DNA of 34,596 bases from Oxalobacteraceae bacterium UBA6704 (GTDB lineage: Bacteria; Pseudomonadota; Gammaproteobacteria; Burkholderiales; Burkholderiaceae_D): NCBI GenBank assembly GCA_002454505.1, contig DKJA01000173.1:15819-50414 (forward strand), read 5' to 3'. Every line of letters starts with the position of its first letter. Within the stretch, counting starts at the first letter, position 1. Below are positions 30,149 through 34,596 of this stretch, in pieces. The notes under the pieces are model-generated. The model had not been told where the DNA came from. It was given only the letters and a program-made list of their open reading frames with translations, and searched no databases. A program made the position numbers and the translations under genes.

Positions 30149-32724
30149 CACCAGTCCTCCCGCACGGCGCGGATCGGTGCGCCGCTCAGTGCCTGGCGTC
30201 CCGATGCCAGCGCCGTCAACATGCTGGCAACCAGCAGCGCACCGGCCACGGCGGCCAGCAGCGGCCACGGGAAGTGCATCTGCATCGTCCAGTGGAAGGA
30301 CTGCGGATTGACGACATGGACGAGAATCAGGCTGATCGCCCAGCCCAGCACGAAACCGGTGGAGATGCCGAGGCCCGTCAGCGCGCCCCCTTCCAGCGCG
30401 AGGATGCCGAGGATCTGGCGGCGCGTGACGCCGATGTGCCGCAGCATGCCGAATTCCTTCGAGCGGGCCAGCGTTTGCGCCGAGAACGTGGCGGCCACGC
30501 CGAACAGGCCGATGACGATGGCGATCGCTTCCAGCAGATAGGTGACGGCGAAGCTGCGGTCGAAGATGCGCAGCGACAGCGCGCGGATGGCCGACGGCGC
30601 CGTGACGTCCAGCGCGGCGCCGAACGGCAGCCGTTTCAATGTGGCCTGTACGGCATCGCCGTCCGCGCCCTTGGCCAGCCAGATGGCCGCATCGCTGACA
30701 TCCGCATCGCCCGTAATGCGCAGGTAATCGGCGCGGTCGATCAGCACGGCGCCGGACACGCGCGCATAATCGCGCCACACGCCGGCCACGAAAAACGGCC
30801 GTGCCGTGCCGCCCACCGGCAGGTCCAGGGTCTGGCCGGGCGCGATGCTGTACAGATCCGCCATCGCTTCGGACACCCACGCGCGCGGCAAAGCGCCGCT
30901 CGGCTGCGCGGCTTGCGCGCCGATCAGCACCATCGACTTCTCTGGATGCGCGGCATCGATGTCGCGCGCCAGCAAGGCCACGTTCGGGCGGTCCGGCAGC
31001 AGCGACAGCGAACGCAGGCGCAGGAAGTCGATGCGTGCGACGCCCGGCGCGGCCTGCATGGCCCGCTGTTCCACCGGCGTCAGCCCTGTGGTGGCGCCGC
31101 CGCTGGCGGTGCGTGCATACAGGTCGGCCGGCAGCACCTGCAGGATCCAGTCGTCCACCGACACGCGGAAGCTTGCCACCATGATCGCCATCGCCACCAT
31201 CAGCGAAAAGCTGGACAGCACGCCGCCCAGCGCGATGCCGGCCTGGCCGGATGCGTTGGCCAGCCGCGCCAGCGTCAGCGTGGGTACGGCCGGGATGGCA
31301 GTACGGCCGGCGGTCAGCGCAGTCCACCGGCGATGGGCGAGGCGGAAGGCGGTGGCGGCGATGCGGGGCATCAGCGCGATGCCGCCGACCAGCAGCAATG
31401 CGATCGACAGATAGCCGAAAATCGGCAGCTCGAACAGGGGCGGCAGCTGCGACATCAGTGCAGCGACGAGCAGGCAGGTCAGCGCCGGCCACGGCCGGGC
31501 GAGGCGCGAGAGTGCCACTTCGTCGGCACCGGATTTGAGCGCGATGGCCGGCGCCGCGCGCGCCGCTTCCCATGCCGGCGTGACGCAGCCGAGCAGGGCG
31601 ACGCCCACGCCCAGCGTGAAATAGACAGCGGCGGCGACCGGCGTGAACTGCACCTGTGGCTGCACGCCCGTGAAATAGCCGGCACCCAGGTCGCCACCGA
31701 AGAAGTGCAGCGCGGCGGCGGCGATCGCGTAGCCGCCGGCGATGCCGAGCAGCGCACCGACAATGCCCAGGCTCGCGCCTTCGATCAATACCTGTCGCAG
31801 CAGGTGGCTGCGTTCCATGCCGAGCACGCGCAGCAGCGCGAACTGGCTGCGGCGCCGCATCACGGACAGCGCCTGCGTGGAGAACACGAGGAAGGCGCCG
31901 GTGAACAGCGCCACCAGCGCGAGCACGCTGAGGTTGACGCGGTAGGCGCGACTGAGGTTGCTGTTGCGGCTTTCCTGGTTGGCGTCGTTCGGCTGGCCGA
32001 CGCGGAAGCGGCCGGGAAAATCGCGCTGCAGCTCGCGTGCCAGCGCGGCCTGGAAGGCATTGCGGTCCACGCCGTCGCGCAGCTTGAGGTCCACGCGGGA
32101 CAGCTTGCCGAGACGGTTGAAGCGCCACTGCGCAGCGCCGATGTCCATCACGCCGAGGCGCTGGCCCACGCGGGCCCGTTGCAGCGAGCCGGCCACGCGC
32201 AGCGGCACCGCTTGCGTACCCGCCTGGAAGGTCAGTTGGGCGTCCGGCTGGACGTCCAGCCATTGCTGCGCGGCGGGCGACAGGAAGATGGCGTCATCGG
32301 CCAGCGTATCGGCTGCTTCGCCATTGGCCGGTGCGCCGACCAGGTCTGGCGCGATGAAGCCGGCGCGGAACACGTCCAGCGCGACGATGTGCAGCGCGCC
32401 TTTCTCGCCGGGCAGCGAGGCATCGAATTCCAGCACGGGCGAGGCGACGGCAACCTCGGGCCGGTCCGCCAGCCGGGGATAGATGGTTTCGTCGAACGTG
32501 GCTTCCGTGCCGGCGACCTGCACGTCGGCCTGGCCGGACAGGCTTTGCACGGCGGCGGAGAACTCGTTGAAGGCGGCCGCGTTGATCAGATGGATCGCGA
32601 AACCCAGCGCAACGCCGATGGCGATCGCCATCACGGCGGTGAAGGCGCGCACGGGATGCGCGCGCCATTCGCCCAGCAGCAGCCATCTGGACAAAATGTG
32701 CCGAGACGACATCCTCAACCGCAT
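30148..32724 (-). CDS. FtsX-type ABC transporter permease (858 aa)
   Basis: Large inner-membrane permease of the LolC/MacB/FtsX superfamily. TM1 ('FTAVMAIAIGVALGFAIHLI', about 28-47) is followed by a big periplasmic domain. The first FtsX block is 'SQFALLRVLGMERSHLLRQV', and the second, near the C-terminus, is 'EFGMLRHIGVTRRQILGILA'. About ten helices are expected in the two-block architecture. The protein ends 'ALSGAPIRAVREDW', a family-typical tail. Such permeases need a separate ATPase, and none of the LolD/MacB type is encoded in the window. The start could also be ATG 32712, which has GAGG just before it. It overlaps DUF4124 by 10 nt. Confidence 0.9.
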   Translation of the reverse strand: MRLRMSSRHILSRWLLLGEWRAHPVRAFTAVMAIAIGVALGFAIHLINAAAFNEFSAAVQSLSGQADVQVAGTEATFDETIYPRLADRPEVAVASPVLEFDASLPGEKGALHIVALDVFRAGFIAPDLVGAPANGEAADTLADDAIFLSPAAQQWLDVQPDAQLTFQAGTQAVPLRVAGSLQRARVGQRLGVMDIGAAQWRFNRLGKLSRVDLKLRDGVDRNAFQAALARELQRDFPGRFRVGQPNDANQESRNSNLSRAYRVNLSVLALVALFTGAFLVFSTQALSVMRRRSQFALLRVLGMERSHLLRQVLIEGASLGIVGALLGIAGGYAIAAAALHFFGGDLGAGYFTGVQPQVQFTPVAAAVYFTLGVGVALLGCVTPAWEAARAAPAIALKSGADEVALSRLARPWPALTCLLVAALMSQLPPLFELPIFGYLSIALLLVGGIALMPRIAATAFRLAHRRWTALTAGRTAIPAVPTLTLARLANASGQAGIALGGVLSSFSLMVAMAIMVASFRVSVDDWILQVLPADLYARTASGGATTGLTPVEQRAMQAAPGVARIDFLRLRSLSLLPDRPNVALLARDIDAAHPEKSMVLIGAQAAQPSGALPRAWVSEAMADLYSIAPGQTLDLPVGGTARPFFVAGVWRDYARVSGAVLIDRADYLRITGDADVSDAAIWLAKGADGDAVQATLKRLPFGAALDVTAPSAIRALSLRIFDRSFAVTYLLEAIAIVIGLFGVAATFSAQTLARSKEFGMLRHIGVTRRQILGILALEGGALTGLGISTGFVLGWAISLILVHVVNPQSFHWTMQMHFPWPLLAAVAGALLVASMLTALASGRQALSGAPIRAVREDW

Positions 32725-33134
32725 TCGGCTGCGTAGCGCTCACCGGCGCGGCGGGCCTTCAGCTTCGCCGCTTCGGCGGACTGGGGCGCGGCGCGGCGGG
32801 CATCTTCGGCGGCCCAGCGGACATCCAGCTGCAGTTTGCTGCACTTCTGGCGCCGCGCGGCGGCCAGCCGGTCCAGCCGGGCGTCTTCGCGGCGCTGCAG
32901 GTTGTCGCGGGCCGTGCGTTCCTTCTGCAGCAGCGCCGATTCCTTCTGCATCCGCGCGAGATCCTTCTTCGTGACGGGATCGGCAGCGGGCGCCTGCGGC
33001 GGCGGCAGTACGACGGCGGTGCCGTGCTGGCAGGGATGTTCGCTGTACGTCACCTTGCCGTCCACGGTGCATTTGTGCACCTGCGCATGCGCCAGCGGCG
33101 CGGCAAAGAACAACACGAGCAGCCAGGTCTTCAC
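32715..33134 (-). CDS. DUF4124-like small exported protein (139 aa)
   Basis: A signal peptide 'KTWLLVLFFAAPLAHA' leads a short DUF4124-type module ('VHKCTVDGKVTYSEHPC', with the Cys pair Cys22/Cys35 that probably forms a disulfide). A charged, coiled-coil-like helix (about 54-95, rich in Lys/Arg/Glu/Gln) and a final Cys-containing region follow. The start is GTG at 33134, overlapping the oxidase stop by 4 nt (GTGA). DUF4124 proteins are common periplasmic proteins in betaproteobacteria with no known function. Confidence 0.84.
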   Translation of the reverse strand: MKTWLLVLFFAAPLAHAQVHKCTVDGKVTYSEHPCQHGTAVVLPPPQAPAADPVTKKDLARMQKESALLQKERTARDNLQRREDARLDRLAAARRQKCSKLQLDVRWAAEDARRAAPQSAEAAKLKARRAGERYAAECG

Positions 33135-34537
33135 AGGATTTTCCCGGGATTCATGATGCCGAGCGGGTCCAGCGCGGCCTTGATGGCCCGCATCAGGTCC
33201 AGTTCGACGGGCGATTTGTAGCGGGCCAGTTCGTCGCGTTTCAGTGCGCCGATGCCGTGTTCCGCGGAGATCGAGCCGCCGAATCCGGCCACCGCATCGT
33301 GCACCACGCGGTTCACTTGTTCCTGGTTGGCGAGGAAGGCTTCATTGGCGATGCCTGCCGGCGGCGCCACATTGAAATGCAGGTTGCCGTCGCCCAGGTG
33401 GCCGAAGCACACCAGCCGGCAACCGGGGAAAGCCTGCTGCAGCAAGGGTTCCGTGTGCGCGACAAAGTCGGCGATGGACGACACGGGCAGCGAGATATCG
33501 TGCTTGATGTTCTTGCCGTCCGCCGCCTGCGCCAGCGGGATGTGCTCGCGGATCTGCCACAGCCCGCGCGATTGCGCGACGGACGTGGCCACCACCGCAT
33601 CCTCGATGATGCCGGTCTCGAACGCCGCGCCGATGCCGTTTTCCAGCAGCGCCACCGCATGCGCTGCCGATTCGCTGCTGGAAAGCTCCAGCAGCACATA
33701 CTGCGGATGCGGCTGCGAGAACGGCTGCGGCAACTGCGGGAAGTGCTTGTGCACCAGCTGCAGGCAGAACGCCGACATCAGTTCGAAGCCGGTCAGGCTG
33801 GCGCCGGCGCGGTCCTGCATCAGCGACAGCAGCCGCAGCGCGTGGGCCGGCGAGGGCAGGGCGGCCAGCGCGGTGATCGACGCCTTTGGTGCCGGATGCA
33901 GTTTCAGCACGGCGCCGGTGATGATGCCCAGCGTGCCTTCGGCGCCGATGTACAGGTCGCGCAGGTGGTAGCCGGTATTGTCCTTGCGCAGGCCCGTCAG
34001 GCCGGACCACAGCTCGCCCTGCGGCGTGACCACTTCCAGGCCCAGGCACAGCTCGCGCGTGTTCCCGTAGCGGAGCACGCCCGTGCCGCCCGCATTGGTG
34101 GCCAGGTTGCCGCCGATCGTGCAACTGCCTTCGGCCGCCAGCGACAGCGGGAACAGGCAGCCTGCTTCAGCGGCCGCCTCCTGCACCTGCTGCAGGATGC
34201 AGCCCGCATCGACGGTCATCGTGCGGTTGACGGGATCCACGGCACGGATGCGGTTCAGCCGCGCCAGCGACAGCACGACGGCCGTGCCGCTGGCATCGGG
34301 CACGCTGCCCAGCACGAGGCCTGTATTCCCCCCTTGCGGCACCACCGGCACGCGCGCGGCGGCGCAGGCTTTGACGAGCTGTGCGACTTCGTCCACGGAA
34401 CCGGGCCTGAGCACGGCCAGCGCCGCGCCGGTGAAGCGCCCGCGCCAGTCGCGCAGAAACGGCGCCATGTCGGCCGGCTGGTCCAGCACGAATGGCGCGC
34501 CGACGACGCTGCGGCACTGGTCGAGGAACTGGCTCAT
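33131..34537 (-). CDS. FAD-linked 2-hydroxyacid dehydrogenase, GlcD/D2HGDH-like (468 aa)
   Basis: Flavoprotein of the vanillyl-alcohol-oxidase fold. The FAD domain has 'VRPG'-like 'VLRPGSVDEVAQLVKAC', 'VVPQGGNTGLVLGSVPD', 'GGNLATNAGGTGVLRYGNTRE' and 'LYIGAEGTLGIITGAVLKL'. The C-terminal substrate domain has 'CFGHLGDGNLHFNVAPP' and 'SISAEHGIGALKRDEL', carrying the His residues that hold the metal or substrate. The organisation is that of D-2-hydroxyglutarate or D-lactate dehydrogenases. No glcE/glcF partner is seen, so a stand-alone enzyme is more likely. It is 8 nt downstream of a gene cut by the window edge. Confidence 0.92.
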   Translation of the reverse strand: MSQFLDQCRSVVGAPFVLDQPADMAPFLRDWRGRFTGAALAVLRPGSVDEVAQLVKACAAARVPVVPQGGNTGLVLGSVPDASGTAVVLSLARLNRIRAVDPVNRTMTVDAGCILQQVQEAAAEAGCLFPLSLAAEGSCTIGGNLATNAGGTGVLRYGNTRELCLGLEVVTPQGELWSGLTGLRKDNTGYHLRDLYIGAEGTLGIITGAVLKLHPAPKASITALAALPSPAHALRLLSLMQDRAGASLTGFELMSAFCLQLVHKHFPQLPQPFSQPHPQYVLLELSSSESAAHAVALLENGIGAAFETGIIEDAVVATSVAQSRGLWQIREHIPLAQAADGKNIKHDISLPVSSIADFVAHTEPLLQQAFPGCRLVCFGHLGDGNLHFNVAPPAGIANEAFLANQEQVNRVVHDAVAGFGGSISAEHGIGALKRDELARYKSPVELDLMRAIKAALDPLGIMNPGKIL

Positions 34538-34545
34538 CGTGTGGT

Positions 34546-34596
34546 TTATTTCTGACCGTTGTGAGAACGCGCCACTTTATCCAGCAGCTCGCGCGC
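34546..34596 (-). CDS. 3' end of an unidentified gene (16 codons plus stop)
   Basis: The minus-strand frame from the right edge reads 'ARELLDKVARSHNGQK' and stops at TAA (34548-34546), 8 nt before the oxidase start codon. Close spacing and the shared strand suggest that it is the upstream member of the same operon. Too little is present to identify the family, and a chance open frame of this size cannot be ruled out. Confidence 0.4.
   Translation of the reverse strand, partial: ARELLDKVARSHNGQK

Noticed and set aside
30149..32263. 1060-codon frame that includes the AttH-like protein
   Set aside because: Only the last third encodes AttH; the rest is a shadow of the FtsX-type permease. A signal peptide begins exactly at ATG 30148.

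Overview
The window is high-GC, tightly packed bacterial chromosome. Gene content and style (ComEC, Dcd, a Cpx-type two-component system, a long-form ThyA, an AdiA/Ldc-type decarboxylase) suggest a betaproteobacterium of the Burkholderiales, probably Oxalobacteraceae (Massilia-like). That placement is an inference from content; no rRNA or other taxonomic marker is present. I saw no tRNA, rRNA, CRISPR array, transposase or phage gene.

Layout. (1) 1-3047: the 3' end of comEC, an alpha/beta hydrolase and dcd, closed by a bidirectional terminator. (2) 3048-7648: an envelope-stress block. A CpxA-like kinase and CpxR-like regulator on the minus strand diverge from a Spy/CpxP-like periplasmic protein, a low-complexity protein of unknown function and a secreted intradiol-dioxygenase-like lipoprotein. 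Three tandem CpxR-type boxes lie in the divergent gap, so the system probably controls itself and its periplasmic partner. (3) 7649-8042: a 460-base gap with GTGTCC/GGACAC inverted repeats, a perfect 22-bp palindrome and a consensus-perfect sigma-54 promoter. (4) 8043-15939: eight co-directional, mostly overlapping genes that I cannot assign to any described system. They are three paralogous proteins of an unknown family, an HExxH putative metalloprotease, a 724-residue protein with an N-terminal transthyretin-like fold, a PLP-dependent acyltransferase-like enzyme, a GIY-YIG-domain protein and an amidohydrolase. (5) 16007-17368: a sigma-54 activator, convergent with this cluster and its likely regulator. 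A 152-bp inverted-repeat element (17517-17668) ends the unit.

(6) 17673-20552: an Orn/Lys/Arg decarboxylase and folA on the minus strand. (7) 20733-22921: an M48 peptidase gene broken by a 7-G homopolymer frameshift, and a DJ-1/PfpI-family protein. (8) 22922-34596: a long minus-strand run. In transcription order it holds the end of an unidentified gene, a GlcD-like FAD oxidase, a DUF4124-like protein, an FtsX-type ABC permease, an AttH/CrtC lipocalin-like protein, an MsbA-like ABC exporter, a threonine-aldolase-like enzyme, a RhlE-type helicase, thyA and a DUF6602-like nuclease-fold protein. Several of these overlap by 1-10 nt.

The strongest candidate for an undescribed system is region 3-5: a promoter of the sigma-54 class, a candidate enhancer palindrome, an eight-gene operon of unknown purpose and a linked sigma-54 activator, bracketed by two different repeat elements.
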